From Gallionellaceae bacterium (lineage in GTDB: Bacteria > Pseudomonadota > Gammaproteobacteria > Burkholderiales > Thiobacillaceae), in the NCBI GenBank assembly GCA_028714875.1, contig JAQTLN010000004.1, positions 62,001 through 126,000 of the forward strand: DNA of 64,000 nucleotides, written 5' to 3'. Within the stretch, counting starts at the first letter, position 1, and each line of letters begins with the position of its first letter. A program made the translations under genes and the position numbers. The notes beneath the pieces were generated by a model. It ran no database searches, had not been told where the DNA came from, and worked only from the letters and a program-made list of their open reading frames with translations. This document shows positions 43,190 to 55,021 of this stretch, in pieces.

Positions 43190-43977
43190 ATAGCCTGCTC
43201 GACAGCCTGCGCGGCATCGGCGCCCGTGTGATCGACAGCATCTGGCGCATGGGTGTGGCGACACGTTTCTTTCTGATGACCCTGCTGCAATCCGGGCAGA
43301 GTTTCCGCCGCTTCCATCTGGTCATTCGCGAAATCTACAGCGCGGGGGTGCTTTCGCTGATCATCATCCTGGTCTCCGGCCTGTTCGTTGGTATGGTGCT
43401 GGGTCTGCAAGGCTATGAAACCTTGCAGACCTACGGTTCCGAGGAAGCCCTGGGTGTCCTGGTTTCGCTCTCGCTGGTGCGCGAGTTGGGGCCGGTGGTC
43501 GCCGCGCTGTTGTTCGCAAGCCGCGCCGGCTCGGCCATCACGGCCGAAATTGGCCTGATGAAGGCTACCGAGCAGTTGGCGGCGATGGAAATGATGGCGG
43601 TGGACCCGGTCGCTCGCGTGGTGGCGCCACGTTTCTGGGGCGCGGTGATTTCCATGCCGATACTGGCGGCCCTGTTTTCGGCGATGGGCATCCTGGGCGG
43701 CTATCTGGTCGGCGTGGTGCTGATCGGTGTCGACGAAGGCGCTTTCTGGTCGCAGATGCAGGCCGCCGTCGATTTCCGCGAAGACATTCTCAATGGCGTC
43801 CTCAAGAGCGTGGTGTTCGGCGTGGCGGTGACCGCCATTGCGCTGTTCGAAGGCTACGACGCGCCACCGACGGCGGAGGGCGTCTCCCGCGCCACCACCC
43901 GCACCGTGGTGACTTCTTCCCTGGCCATTCTCGGCCTGGATTTCATCCTGACCGCTTTCATGTTCCGTGGAGTCTGA
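43186..43977 (+). CDS. mlaE: MlaE, permease of the Mla system
   Basis: The 263-residue membrane protein has the MlaE/DUF140 family motifs (VSLSLVRELGPVVAALLFASRAGSAITAEIGLMKATEQLAAMEMM) and about five helices. It is the membrane core that pairs with MlaF. ATGA overlap with mlaF, three bases to mlaD. Confidence 0.96.
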   Translation: MNSLLDSLRGIGARVIDSIWRMGVATRFFLMTLLQSGQSFRRFHLVIREIYSAGVLSLIIILVSGLFVGMVLGLQGYETLQTYGSEEALGVLVSLSLVRELGPVVAALLFASRAGSAITAEIGLMKATEQLAAMEMMAVDPVARVVAPRFWGAVISMPILAALFSAMGILGGYLVGVVLIGVDEGAFWSQMQAAVDFREDILNGVLKSVVFGVAVTAIALFEGYDAPPTAEGVSRATTRTVVTSSLAILGLDFILTAFMFRGV

Positions 43978-43980
43978 TCC

Positions 43981-44460
43981 ATGCAGCGCGCAACTCTAGA
44001 CCTCTGGGTAGGCATCTTTGTGGTGGCCGGTATCGCCGCCATCCTGTTTCTCGCATTGAGAGTGGGCAATATGGGCAGCTTCGACAGTGCCTCGACTTAC
44101 ACGGTAAAGGCCGAGTTCGACAACATCGGCGGTCTCAAGGCGCGGGCGCCGATCAAGAGCGCCGGTGTGGTGGTGGGGCGCGTCGCGGAGATCGGTTTCG
44201 ATTCCGCCATGTATGAAGCGACGGTGACGATGAAACTGGATACCCGCTACAAGTTTCCCAAGGACAGCAGCGCTTCCATCATGACCTCCGGCCTGTTGGG
44301 CGAGCAGTACGTCGCACTGGAAGCGGGTGGAGAAGAGAAGATGCTGAGCGAGGGCGATACCCTGAAAATCACCCAGGGTGCCGTGGTTCTGGAGAACCTG
44401 ATCGGCCAGTTCCTCTACAACAAATCAGAAGAAGCGCCGAAAGCCGCCGAGCCGAAGTAA
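43981..44460 (+). CDS. mlaD: MlaD, MCE-domain substrate-binding subunit
   Basis: The 159-residue protein has one N-terminal membrane helix (LWVGIFVVAGIAAILFLALRVG) and a single MCE domain (TVKAEFDNIGGLKARAPIKSAGVVVGRVAEIGF ... SSASIMTSGLLGEQYVALEAGG). It forms the hexameric periplasmic ring that receives phospholipid from MlaC. Confidence 0.95.
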   Translation: MQRATLDLWVGIFVVAGIAAILFLALRVGNMGSFDSASTYTVKAEFDNIGGLKARAPIKSAGVVVGRVAEIGFDSAMYEATVTMKLDTRYKFPKDSSASIMTSGLLGEQYVALEAGGEEKMLSEGDTLKITQGAVVLENLIGQFLYNKSEEAPKAAEPK

Positions 44461-44599
44461 GCCCGCGAATTTATGTAGCGCATTTTGTCTCCAGAATGGC
44501 CTATCACGAATGCCTAGTCTTGCCGGTAGGAACATATGCTTGACCAATCGGCATCCGAACCCGCACAGTAAAAACTGTTTCGATTCACCAGGACTCACC

Positions 44600-45211
44600 A
44601 TGTATCGCTTGTTGAAACTCTTTTTGTTCATGCTCATCACCGGCTCGCTTTCCGTCTCCGCGCAAGCGGCCGAAATCGGACCCGATGTATTGGCCCGGAA
44701 CGTCACCAACGATGTCTTGCGTATTGTCCGCCAGGACAAGGACATCGCCAGTGGCAATACCGCCAAGGTCAACGCGCTGGTTGAGCAGAAAATCCTTCCC
44801 CTGTTCGATTTCAAGCACATGACTCAATTGGCCGTCGCCAAGCACTGGCCCAGGGCAACGGCGGAACAGCAGGAAAGCCTGACCAACCAGTTCCGCGCGA
44901 TGCTGGTTCGTACCTACGCCTCGTCTCTGACCAGCGTGGCGGATTACAAGATCGAGTTCAAACCGTTCCGTTCCTCACCCGGTGATAGCGACGTCACCGT
45001 CAGTACCGAAGTGAGCAAGCCCGGCGCGCCACCCATCCCCATCGATTACCGTCTCGAAAAAACTGACAACAACGGTTGGAAGGTGTTCGATGTTGTCGTC
45101 GACAACGTCAGTCTGGTGACGGTCTATCGAAACTCGTTCAATTCCGAAGTGCGCAGGGGCGGTGTCGATGGTCTCATCGCCGCGCTCGAACGCCGCAACA
45201 ATCGGCCCTGA
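44600..45211 (+). CDS. mlaC: MlaC, periplasmic phospholipid-binding protein
   Basis: From MYRLLKLFLFMLITGSLSVS the protein has 203 residues: signal peptide cleaved near ...AQA-A, then the MlaC/Ttg2D domain (LPLFDFKHMTQLAVAKHWPRATAEQQESLTNQFRAMLVRTYASSLT). It shuttles phospholipids across the periplasm. It is separated from mlaD by 139 bases and followed directly by mlaB. Confidence 0.94.
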   Translation: MYRLLKLFLFMLITGSLSVSAQAAEIGPDVLARNVTNDVLRIVRQDKDIASGNTAKVNALVEQKILPLFDFKHMTQLAVAKHWPRATAEQQESLTNQFRAMLVRTYASSLTSVADYKIEFKPFRSSPGDSDVTVSTEVSKPGAPPIPIDYRLEKTDNNGWKVFDVVVDNVSLVTVYRNSFNSEVRRGGVDGLIAALERRNNRP

Positions 45212-45218
45212 GATTCTC

Positions 45219-45491
45219 ATGATGCGCGTGGATGCCGGCGTGGCCGTGCTTGATGGCGACCTCACCCTGGCCAACGCGAGCCAGTGCCTGGTTGAGGGGG
45301 AGGCCGCCCTGAAACAAGGAGTGACGGCGTTCGACATGGCCGGTGTTGGGCATCTTGATTCTTCCGCCCTCAGCCTGATGCTGTCCTTGCGTCGCCGCGC
45401 CGAAGCGGCTGGTAGCACCATCGAGTTCCGCAATATTCCGGATAGCCTTGCCAGCCTCGCCAAGTTGTACGGCGTCGACGAGCAGATATAA
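45219..45491 (+). CDS. mlaB: MlaB, STAS-domain subunit of the Mla ATPase
   Basis: The 90-residue protein is a single STAS domain (VAVLDGDLTLANASQCLVEG ... AFDMAGVGHLDSSALSLMLSLRRRAEAAG) that binds MlaF and is needed for its activity. It starts eight bases after mlaC. The start could be either of two adjacent ATG codons. Confidence 0.88.
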   Translation: MMRVDAGVAVLDGDLTLANASQCLVEGEAALKQGVTAFDMAGVGHLDSSALSLMLSLRRRAEAAGSTIEFRNIPDSLASLAKLYGVDEQI

Positions 45492-45607
45492 CCTGGAAAC
45501 AGCGGTTGACCGCTCATCAGCCTTCGTGAGGCCGCCATGGTGCAGAGGTTGGTGCCTTCGTTGACGTTCGTCCGTTGGGTGAGCACGCTACGCGCCCGAT
45601 TGCGGGC

Positions 45608-45689
45608 CTGCCGGGTCCTCTGGCTGCGTTACTCCTCCTTGCGGGCCCCGGCCCGCAGCGTCGTCGTGCCTTGCCAGACGACCCGGCAG
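45608..45689 (+). other. Nested hairpin between mlaB and the ABC exporter
   Basis: An outer stem of 17 bases with one mismatch (45608-45624 with 45673-45689, CTGCCGGGTC and TCTGGC paired to their inverses) encloses an inner perfect 8-base stem TGCGGGCC/GGCCCGCA (640-647 with 650-657). The loop side holds CTCCTCCTT. The whole gap 45492-45741 has no supported gene. It could be a structured leader, an attenuator or another repeat. Confidence 0.5.
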
Positions 45690-45741
45690 ACCCACACTCG
45701 GGCGCGTTCGACTGCTGTTTCCAGGTTTAACCCCTGATTCG

Positions 45742-46643
45742 ATGACGACCGCCGTCCGCCTGCGCGGCGTGGAAAAGCGCTTTCCGCGTGTGCATGCCCT
45801 GCGTGGCATCGACCTCGACATCGAACCCGGCGAGTTCTTCGCCCTGCTGGGCCCCAACGGCGCCGGCAAGACCACCCTGATCAGTATCCTCGCCGGCCTC
45901 ACCCGCGCCAGTGCCGGGTCGGTGGAAATCATGGGCTTCGATGTGACCCGCGATTATCGTCAGGCGCGCCGCGCGCTCGGCGTGGTGCCGCAGGAACTGG
46001 TATACGACCCCTTCTTCACCGTGCGCGAAACCTTGCGTCTGCAATCCGGCTATTTCGGGCTGCGTCACAACGACGACTGGATCGACGAGTTGCTGGCCAA
46101 TCTGGGGCTGGCCGACAAGGCGGATGACTACACGCGCCGCCTCTCCGGCGGCATGAAACGGCGAGTGCTGGTGGCGCAGGCGCTGGTACACAAACCGCCG
46201 GTGATCGTCCTCGACGAGCCCACCGCCGGCGTCGATGTGGAATTGCGGCAATCGCTCTGGGCCTTTATCCGCCGCCTCAATCGAGAGGGGCACACCATCG
46301 TCCTGACCACGCACTATCTGGAAGAGGCCGAGGCGCTGTGCCAGCGGGTGGCGATGCTCAAGGAAGGCCGTGTCGTCGCGCTGGATCGTACCGAGAACCT
46401 GCTGCGCGCCGGGGCCGAGCGGCGTTTGCTGCTGGAACTCGATCCCCATGAACTGCCCGCTTTCCTGCAACCCCGCCTGAAGGGGCGGGATGGGCAGCGC
46501 TTCATCCTTGACCTGCCCGACTATGGCGATCTCGAAGTCATCCTCGCCAACCTGCGCGCGGCGGGCATCAACATCCGCAACATGAGCCTGGGCGAGGCCG
46601 ATCTGGAAGAAGTGTTCTTAAAGATCATGCATGGGGGTACGCC

Positions 46644-46647
<4 letters not shown>
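45742..46647 (+). CDS. ABC-2 exporter ATP-binding protein (YadG-like)
   Basis: The 301-residue ATPase has Walker A LLGPNGAGKTT, signature RLSGGMKRRVLVAQAL and Walker B PVIVLDEPTAGVD. It works with the overlapping permease. This pair sits between mla genes and ibaG-murA in many betaproteobacteria; the exported substrate is unknown. Confidence 0.9.
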
Positions 46648-48928
<2,281 letters not shown>

Positions 48929-48949
48929 ACTTGTCATGATCGTGGGCTT

Positions 48950-48965
48950 GTATTACCGTTAATAC
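48950..48965. promoter_or_regulatory. Palindrome before the second RHH/PIN pair
   Basis: GTATTA-CCGT-TAATAC is a perfect 6+4+6 inverted repeat 23 bases before the antitoxin ATG. It is the likely operator for autoregulation by the ribbon-helix-helix protein. Confidence 0.6.
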
Positions 48966-48988
48966 GAATCCACAGACAAGGAGCCGTC

Positions 48989-49255
48989 ATGACCACCAGC
49001 GTTCGTTTACCCAATCGCGTCGAACAGGCGTTGGCGGCTTATTGCGTGGAAACCCAGCGCAGCAAGTCGGAAGTCATCATCGAACTGCTGGAGCAGCGGT
49101 TCAGCCTGGTCGAATCCGAGGCCACACCCTACGAGCGTGCCGAAGCAGCGGGGTTTATCGGCTGCGTCGATGGGGGCGAGGCGGCGGGTAGTTACAAGGA
49201 ACGCGCGCGCGCGGCGATGGTTGCCAAACATGCGGCCAAGCACGGCGGCGCATGA
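48989..49255 (+). CDS. Ribbon-helix-helix antitoxin
   Basis: The 88-residue protein has an N-terminal RHH domain (TTSVRLPNRVEQALAAYCVETQRSKSEVIIELLEQ) and a C-terminal tail that would bind the toxin. AAGGAG precedes the ATG. It overlaps the PIN toxin by ATGA. Confidence 0.85.
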   Translation: MTTSVRLPNRVEQALAAYCVETQRSKSEVIIELLEQRFSLVESEATPYERAEAAGFIGCVDGGEAAGSYKERARAAMVAKHAAKHGGA

Positions 49256-49662
49256 CCACCATCCTGGTGGATACCGGGCCGCTGGTGGCCTTGTCCGACA
49301 AGCGCGACAAGTTTCACGAAGCCAGCAAGACTTTCCTGAAAAACTATCGCGGCCGTCTGCTCACCACCTGGGCGGTGCTGACCGAGTTTTCCCACCTGGC
49401 GCCCTCGGTCGAGGCCACGTTGCCGCTGTATCGCTGGATCGACAACGGCGGGCTGGAGCTATTTCCACTGGGTCGCGATGAACTCGTGCGCGCGGTGGAC
49501 TGGATCGAGCGCTATGCCGATCAGCCGATGGATCTGGCCGATGCCTCGCTGGTGGTTGCCGCGCTTGCCACCGGTTACACCCAGGTCTGGACGCTCGACC
49601 GCCGCGATTTCGAGACTTGGCGGCTACCCAGCCGCAAGCGCTTCAAGCTGGTCGGCATGTAG
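49252..49662 (+). CDS. PIN-domain toxin
   Basis: The 136-residue protein has PIN acidic residues: D7 in ILVDTGPLVAL, E in VLTEFSHL, D in MDLADASLVVAA and D in WTLDRRDFETW. This makes it a VapC-type ribonuclease of a different subgroup from the one at 16808. Its TAG stop lies in a family C repeat shared with the end of glgA. Confidence 0.87.
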   Translation: MTTILVDTGPLVALSDKRDKFHEASKTFLKNYRGRLLTTWAVLTEFSHLAPSVEATLPLYRWIDNGGLELFPLGRDELVRAVDWIERYADQPMDLADASLVVAALATGYTQVWTLDRRDFETWRLPSRKRFKLVGM

Positions 49663-49686
49663 CGCCGGCGTCCTTGCCGGCGCTAC
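49658..49686. repeat. Short family C palindrome giving stop codons to both flanking genes
   Basis: TGTAGCGCCGGCGTCCTTGC with CGGCGCTACG is a hairpin. TAG at 49660-49662 ends the toxin gene and the reverse-strand TAG (CTA at 49683-49685) ends glgA, so both convergent genes stop inside the repeat. Confidence 0.85.
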
Positions 49687-51107
49687 GCTTGTCCCAGCAA
49701 CCCTTGATACAGCACCTCATATTCCCGCGCGCTCTTCTCCCAACTGAAATCGCGTTTCATGCCGGCGCGCATCATGCGTTGCCAGGCCTTCGTGTCGGCG
49801 TAGGCATGCAAAGCGCGGTCGACGGCCAGCCAGAGGGCGTGCGGTGTGGGTTCGTGGAAGACGAAGCCGGTGACGCCATCTTCCACGGTGTCTTGCAGGC
49901 CGCCGGTGGCGTGGACGATGGGCACCGTGCCGTAGCGCAGGCTGTAGAGCTGGTTGAGGCCGCAGGGCTCGAAGCGGGAGGGCATCAGGAAGAAGTCGGA
50001 GCCGGCCTCGATGCGGTGCGACAGCCCTTCGTCATAGCCGATCACCGCCGCGACCCGACCTGGATGCTGCGCGCCGAGATCGCGGAATGCCGCTTCCAGC
50101 GCTTTCTCGCCGGTACCCAGCAGGGCGATCTGGCCACCCCGGTGCAGGATGCCATCGGCCACCGCGAGGATCAGGTCGAGGCCTTTCTGCTGCGCCAGGC
50201 GGGCGATGATCCCGAATAGAGGGGTGTCCTTACCGGGTTCCAGGTTGAGGTCCTGCTGAAGTTTGAGCTTGCAGTCCTTCTTCCCGACGAGCGCGCGCGA
50301 GGAAAACTTGCACGGCAGGTAGTGATCGGCTGTGGGATTCCATTCACCGGTGTCGATGCCGTTGAGGATGCCGATGAGGTCATCACCACGCGAGGTCAGC
50401 AGCCCCTGCATGCCCATGCCCAGCGCGGGCTGGCGGATTTCCTCGGCATAGGTCGGCGAGACCGTGGTGAGACGGTCGGCGTAATAGAGGCCGGCCTTGA
50501 GGAAGGAAAGATTGCCGTAATACTCGACGCCTTCGACCGCGAAACTTTCCGCCGGCAATCCCACCGTGACCAGCTCGGCGGGCGGGAAGATGCCCTGATA
50601 GGCCAGGTTGTGCACGGTCATGATGCTGGGCGTCTTTTCCCCGGCAAGGCGCAAATAAGCCGGGGCCAGGCCGGTTTGCCAGTCATTGCAATGGAGCACG
50701 TCCGGGCGCCAGGCTAACGGAGAGTCGCTGGAGGCGAGGAGGGCGGCGGCCTTGGAAAACACGGCAAAACGCAGGACGTTATCAACGTGGTCATGGCCCG
50801 CCACGTCCTGATAGGGGCCACCAGGACGCTGGAATAATTCCGGAATGTCGAGAATGTAGAGGGGCACCCCGTTGTCGGGCATGTTGGCTTCCAACAGGGT
50901 GGCCACGGTGTCTTCCGGCAGTCCAGCCAGCACGCACACGGGTTTGGCATCCTTCACGCCGGCCAGCACGGCGGGGTAACCGGGGAGTAACAGGCGGCAG
51001 TCGAGGCCGATCGCGCGCAAGGCGACGGGGAGCGCGCCGGATACATCGGCCAGCCCGCCGGTCTTGATCAAGGGTCTGGCTTCAGAGGTGGCGAACAGGA
51101 TGCGCAT
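49683..51107 (-). CDS. glgA: Glycogen synthase (ADP-glucose), GlgA
   Basis: The 474-residue GT5 enzyme has KTGGLADVSGALP near the N-terminus (ADP-glucose binding) and, in the C-terminal half, RLAQQKGLDLI, the EAGSDFFLMPSRFEPCGLNQLYSLRYGTVPIV block with the catalytic Glu, and HATGGLQDTV. It extends alpha-1,4-glucan chains from ADP-glucose. Full length; no other glg gene is next to it. The stop lies in a repeat. Confidence 0.95.
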   Translation of the reverse strand: MRILFATSEARPLIKTGGLADVSGALPVALRAIGLDCRLLLPGYPAVLAGVKDAKPVCVLAGLPEDTVATLLEANMPDNGVPLYILDIPELFQRPGGPYQDVAGHDHVDNVLRFAVFSKAAALLASSDSPLAWRPDVLHCNDWQTGLAPAYLRLAGEKTPSIMTVHNLAYQGIFPPAELVTVGLPAESFAVEGVEYYGNLSFLKAGLYYADRLTTVSPTYAEEIRQPALGMGMQGLLTSRGDDLIGILNGIDTGEWNPTADHYLPCKFSSRALVGKKDCKLKLQQDLNLEPGKDTPLFGIIARLAQQKGLDLILAVADGILHRGGQIALLGTGEKALEAAFRDLGAQHPGRVAAVIGYDEGLSHRIEAGSDFFLMPSRFEPCGLNQLYSLRYGTVPIVHATGGLQDTVEDGVTGFVFHEPTPHALWLAVDRALHAYADTKAWQRMMRAGMKRDFSWEKSAREYEVLYQGLLGQA

Positions 51108-51220
51108 GGAATGTCCTTGAGTAGTACTAAAGAAATAATTCGCTATCCCGATAACCCTACCGTAAAGCGGTGCCCGCTTGAAGCCACCGCGGCGCTAGAC
51201 CGTAATCAAAAAGGAAATAT

Positions 51221-52912
51221 ATGCGTAACAACCAGCCCGTCACCCAGCGCGAGTACCCGTTGCGGGCGGATGCGGTCATCATCAGTTGGACCGATGCCAA
51301 GGGCAGCATCACCTTCGTCAACGACGATTTCGTGGAGACATCCGGGTTTACCCGCGAGGAGTTGATCGGGCAGCCGCAGAACATCGTGCGCCACCCCGAC
51401 ATGCCGGCGGAGGCCTTCCGCGATCTCTGGGCCACCATCAAGGCCGGTGATCCCTGGGTAGGCCTGGTCAAGAACCGGCGCCGTGATGGCGATCACTACT
51501 GGGTCAAAGCGACGGCGACGCCGACCCCGGATGGCGGCTATATGTCGGTGCGGACCCAGCCGTCGCGCGAGGAAGTACAGGCGGCCGAGACGCTGTACAA
51601 GCACTTGCGTGACAACCCCGGTCTGCATTTGGAAGGCGGCAAGCCGGCACTGGGCCTGGGGGGGCGTCTGCTGCGCCGCTTCATGGACCTCAACCTGTCG
51701 AGCAAACTGTGGCTGTCCACCTTGTCGTCGATTTTGGCCATCCTGCTTTGCGCGGGCCTGGGCTGGAGCGCGATCGAGGAGGCGCGTGGCTTGTTGAAAT
51801 GTGTCGATCCCGGCAAGGCTCAACAATTGCAGGCCTCCCTGGATAACTTGGGCCTGGTTCTCGGCCTCGTGGCGGCCGCGGCACTCGTGCTCTGGCCCGC
51901 GATCGCTTTCGTGGTGGTGCGTTCCTTCACCGGGCCGTTGCGCAACGCGGTGCGCGCGGCGCGCGGCATCGCCGCCTTCGATCTGTCGAAACCGGCGCCG
52001 TTGGCCGGTCATGACGAGGTGGGCGAACTGCTCGCGCAGTTCGCCATCATGCGCAACAACCTGCTTGGCAATGCCGCGTTGATCAAGCAGAGCACTCGCA
52101 AACTGGACAGCGCCGCGCACGACCTGACCGCGTCCAGCGGCCTCAGCGCGCGGGCGGCGATGAGCCAGTCCGAGGCCGCTTCCGGCATGGCGTCGGCGGT
52201 GGAACAGTTGTCGGTGTCGATCGATCAGGTGGGCGACCACGCGCGCGAAGCCAGCGACGTTTCCCGTGAATCGGGCGACTTGTCGCGCGAAGGTGGCAGC
52301 GTCATCCATTCCGCCGCCAACGAGATCGGCCACATCGCCGAAGCGGTGCAGGGCTCGGCGAAGACCATCCGCGAGCTGGAAGGCTATTCGGCCGAGATTT
52401 CCGCCATCGTCGGCGTCATCAAGGAAATCGCCGACCAGACCAACCTGCTGGCGCTCAACGCGGCTATCGAGGCCGCGCGCGCGGGCGAGCAGGGACGCGG
52501 CTTCGCCGTGGTGGCGGACGAGGTGCGCAAACTGGCCGAGCGCACCGCCAATTCCACGCAGCAGATCACCGGCATGATCGACAAGGTACAAATCGGCGCT
52601 CGCCGCGCGGTGGACGAGATGGAGGCCAGCGTGAAGCGGGTTTCCGACGGCGTCGAGCTGGCGCACCAGGCCGGTAATTCGATTTCCAGCATCCAGTCCG
52701 CCTCCGCGCGGGTCATGCAGGCGGTGTCGGATATTGACTTCGCGCTCAAGGAACAGGGCATCGCGGCGCGCGAAATCGCCCAGAACGTCGAGCGGGTGGC
52801 GCAGATGACCGAACATGGCAGCCACGCCAGTCGCCAGGCCTCCGGTGTGGCGGAGGATGTGGTGCGGCTATCCGGGGAACTGAAACGCCTGGCCGATCTG
52901 TTCAAGATTTGA
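51221..52912 (+). CDS. Aer-like methyl-accepting chemotaxis receptor with N-terminal PAS
   Basis: The 563-residue receptor starts with a cytosolic PAS domain (about 10-115: [46 protein letters not shown]) of Aer type. Two adjacent membrane segments follow (about 165-185 and 208-232) with almost no periplasmic loop, then HAMP and the MCP signalling hairpin [41 protein letters not shown]. Aer senses redox state through FAD. It would control motility through CheA/CheY, with CheZ at 4805 removing phosphate. Confidence 0.92.
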   Translation: MRNNQPVTQREYPLRADAVIISWTDAKGSITFVNDDFVETSGFTREELIGQPQNIVRHPDMPAEAFRDLWATIKAGDPWVGLVKNRRRDGDHYWVKATATPTPDGGYMSVRTQPSREEVQAAETLYKHLRDNPGLHLEGGKPALGLGGRLLRRFMDLNLSSKLWLSTLSSILAILLCAGLGWSAIEEARGLLKCVDPGKAQQLQASLDNLGLVLGLVAAAALVLWPAIAFVVVRSFTGPLRNAVRAARGIAAFDLSKPAPLAGHDEVGELLAQFAIMRNNLLGNAALIKQSTRKLDSAAHDLTASSGLSARAAMSQSEAASGMASAVEQLSVSIDQVGDHAREASDVSRESGDLSREGGSVIHSAANEIGHIAEAVQGSAKTIRELEGYSAEISAIVGVIKEIADQTNLLALNAAIEAARAGEQGRGFAVVADEVRKLAERTANSTQQITGMIDKVQIGARRAVDEMEASVKRVSDGVELAHQAGNSISSIQSASARVMQAVSDIDFALKEQGIAAREIAQNVERVAQMTEHGSHASRQASGVAEDVVRLSGELKRLADLFKI

Positions 52913-52943
52913 GCGGGAGGTGGATACAACCTCCCCGGCCGGC

Positions 52944-53417
52944 TCAGAGTTCGTCGAGGATGTGTTTGCGCAGGGCTTTGTATTCCTTGTCGCTGATCAG
53001 GCCCTTTTTGCGTAGGGTCTCGATGCGCTCCAGGCGTTCCGTGTATTTGTCGTCGGCGGCTGCGGCCAGGCTAGGCGGGTGGTAGCCCGGGTCGCATTTC
53101 AGCTTTGCGTGTACATCCCTGGCCAGTACCGCGTCGTTGACTTCGACGGCGTAGGGCTCGCAGCCCGGCCTCTTGAACGACAACTTGCCGTAATAGCGAT
53201 AGGACATCCCGATGAAACCGGAGCGAAAGTGCGCTCCCGGGGAAATTTCCAGCGGCGTCGCGCCGAGTTCGTTGCCATCTGCGTAGGCCGTGGCGCCGGC
53301 GGGGTCGGACGCGAGCTTGATGCGATCGGTTTTTTCGCTGACGCTCATGCCGCCGCAACCGCCCAGCAGGATTGCCAGCAGCCCGGCCGAGGCCGCCGCT
53401 ATAAGTCGTGTTTTCAT
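52944..53417 (-). CDS. PEGA-domain lipoprotein with C-terminal SHOCT-like motif
   Basis: From MKTRLIAAASAGLLAILLGGC the product has 157 residues. The lipobox LLGGC marks a lipoprotein, followed by a PEGA domain (IKLASDPAGATAYADGNELGATPLEISPG) and a C-terminal helix hairpin (YTERLERIETLRKKGLISDKEYKALRKHILDEL) like SHOCT domains. Function is unknown; PEGA domains are surface or periplasmic. It lies just downstream of the porin terminator. Confidence 0.82.
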   Translation of the reverse strand: MKTRLIAAASAGLLAILLGGCGGMSVSEKTDRIKLASDPAGATAYADGNELGATPLEISPGAHFRSGFIGMSYRYYGKLSFKRPGCEPYAVEVNDAVLARDVHAKLKCDPGYHPPSLAAAADDKYTERLERIETLRKKGLISDKEYKALRKHILDEL

Positions 53418-53459
53418 GTATTTCCTTCTTGGTTTGCTGCGACAGGCTGCCAGGGCGCG

Positions 53460-53491
53460 AAAAAAAGCCCCGCCGCGAGAACGGGCGGGGC
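53460..53491 (-). terminator. Rho-independent terminator after the porin gene
   Basis: The 8-base stem GCCCCGCC/GGCGGGGC with a nine-base loop is followed on the minus strand by seven T. It ends the porin transcript before the PEGA lipoprotein gene. Confidence 0.92.
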
Positions 53492-53518
53492 CAAGCACCC
53501 TGATAGGAGTGTTGTTGC

Positions 53519-54937
53519 TCAGAAAATCGCGGTCAGTTGCACGCCGACCTTGTCACCCACGCCATCCAGGTTGTAGTTCGGGGTGGCCGCGCCCGCCGAG
53601 GTGCAAGGCGCCCGGCCGGAGTCGCACTTGAAGTCGCGCATCTCGTAGTTGACGGTCAGCCGGGTCTTGGGATTGAAGTGGTACTGCACCCCCAGCGTCC
53701 ATTTGTCGAAGGTGTGCTGGTTCGCGCGATCCGTATTGCGGGTCATGGTGTCGAAGCGGGCATCCAGCTCCCACTTGGTGTTGGGGATGTACCAACCGCC
53801 TTCCACATACCAGCCATGGGCCTTGGCATCGGCGCCGTTGCCGTCGACCACGCGGGTGAAGTAGTAGTTGGGCTTGTCCGGGCCCTCGAAGATCATGCCA
53901 TCGGCCGTGATGTACTCGGCGGTGACCCGGAACGGCTTGTCCATGTATTTCACTCCCAGGCCGGCGCGATCCCGCTTGTACGTTTTCAGGTTGGCGGTGA
54001 GGTCATCCGTGATGTCGAGCAGGCGCTCACCCCACTGGCCCCAGGCAAAGAACTTCAGGCCTTCCGCCTTGGCGCCTTTGCCGCCGAGTTTCTTCTCGCC
54101 AGACACATAGAGGTACTTGTCGAATTTGCCGTCGCTATTCTTGAACTCGACGCCACTGCCGTTGCCGATCATCGCGGCATAGGACACTTCCCAGTCCTTG
54201 CCCACGTCGAAGGCGTCGAACACCTGGATACCCACATCGCGGAAGGCGCCGACCGGCGTTGAGAATGCATCCAGGCCGCTGTAGCCGCTGGTGCCGGTGA
54301 CATTGCCTTGCAGTTGGGCTTGCGTCATGGCGGCCACGTTGCCTGTATTCGTAATGTTTGAAACGCCGGTCGAATTGGTGAACGATCGGTTCGGGAAGCG
54401 CTCGTTGAGCAGCGCGTTGCTCGCTTCGGTGAAATTGATGTAGTCGAACACATGGATGGCCTGGAGGCCTTCCTCGGCGCCGGGAGTTTTGAACAGGCCG
54501 GCGCGAATGCGCGCGCCGGGAATGGTGTTCAGGGTAATGCTGGCGTCGGTCATCTTGGCGAAGGTGTTGGTGCCTTTGGTGATGCCGTTGTTGCCCATCT
54601 CCAGCAACGCAAAATAGTTGATTCTGCCGTCGAGCGGAAAGCCGGTGCCGCGCGCGCCGATCCGCGCCCGGTTGATGTTGAAGCCGGCTTGCGAGTCCAG
54701 ATCCGGACCCAGCAGTTTGGGCGGAACGTAGGCGCCTGCGGCATTGGCGTCGCTGAAGTCCTTCGCGTACTGGGCCTGGATAAAGCCCCAGACTTCCGCG
54801 CGGGCCGAAGCACCTTCCGGTTCGGTCCCTTGCAACATCAGCCAGTTGGCGGCCATCGCCGAACCGGCGGTGCCCATCAGGGCAAAGGCGCAGGCGGCGC
54901 CGAGAACAGTACGTTTGAACAGTTGCTTGCCTTGCAT
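53519..54937 (-). CDS. Outer-membrane porin
   Basis: The 472-residue protein has a signal peptide (about 1-30, ...GSAMA-ANW), many alternating beta-strands and a C-terminal strand ending in Phe (KVGVQLTAIF), the outer-membrane barrel signature. It resembles OprO/OprP-type or related porins (FNINRARIGARGTGF, EGLKFFAWGQWGERL). AAGGAGG lies eight bases before the second of two close ATG codons, so the start at 54937 is preferred. It may be co-transcribed with the DsrE gene upstream. Confidence 0.88.
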   Translation of the reverse strand: MQGKQLFKRTVLGAACAFALMGTAGSAMAANWLMLQGTEPEGASARAEVWGFIQAQYAKDFSDANAAGAYVPPKLLGPDLDSQAGFNINRARIGARGTGFPLDGRINYFALLEMGNNGITKGTNTFAKMTDASITLNTIPGARIRAGLFKTPGAEEGLQAIHVFDYINFTEASNALLNERFPNRSFTNSTGVSNITNTGNVAAMTQAQLQGNVTGTSGYSGLDAFSTPVGAFRDVGIQVFDAFDVGKDWEVSYAAMIGNGSGVEFKNSDGKFDKYLYVSGEKKLGGKGAKAEGLKFFAWGQWGERLLDITDDLTANLKTYKRDRAGLGVKYMDKPFRVTAEYITADGMIFEGPDKPNYYFTRVVDGNGADAKAHGWYVEGGWYIPNTKWELDARFDTMTRNTDRANQHTFDKWTLGVQYHFNPKTRLTVNYEMRDFKCDSGRAPCTSAGAATPNYNLDGVGDKVGVQLTAIF

Positions 54938-55021
54938 TTCCATTCCTCCTTGAGCGGAATCCAACAGGATCAATTCAGGGTCGATCGCCCTGAAAATCGT
55001 TAAAGCCGTGTGCTGTGTTGA

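Noticed and set aside
45537-45737. Small frame between mlaB and the ABC exporter
   Set aside because: It is Arg-rich, overlaps the nested hairpin and has no ribosome site.
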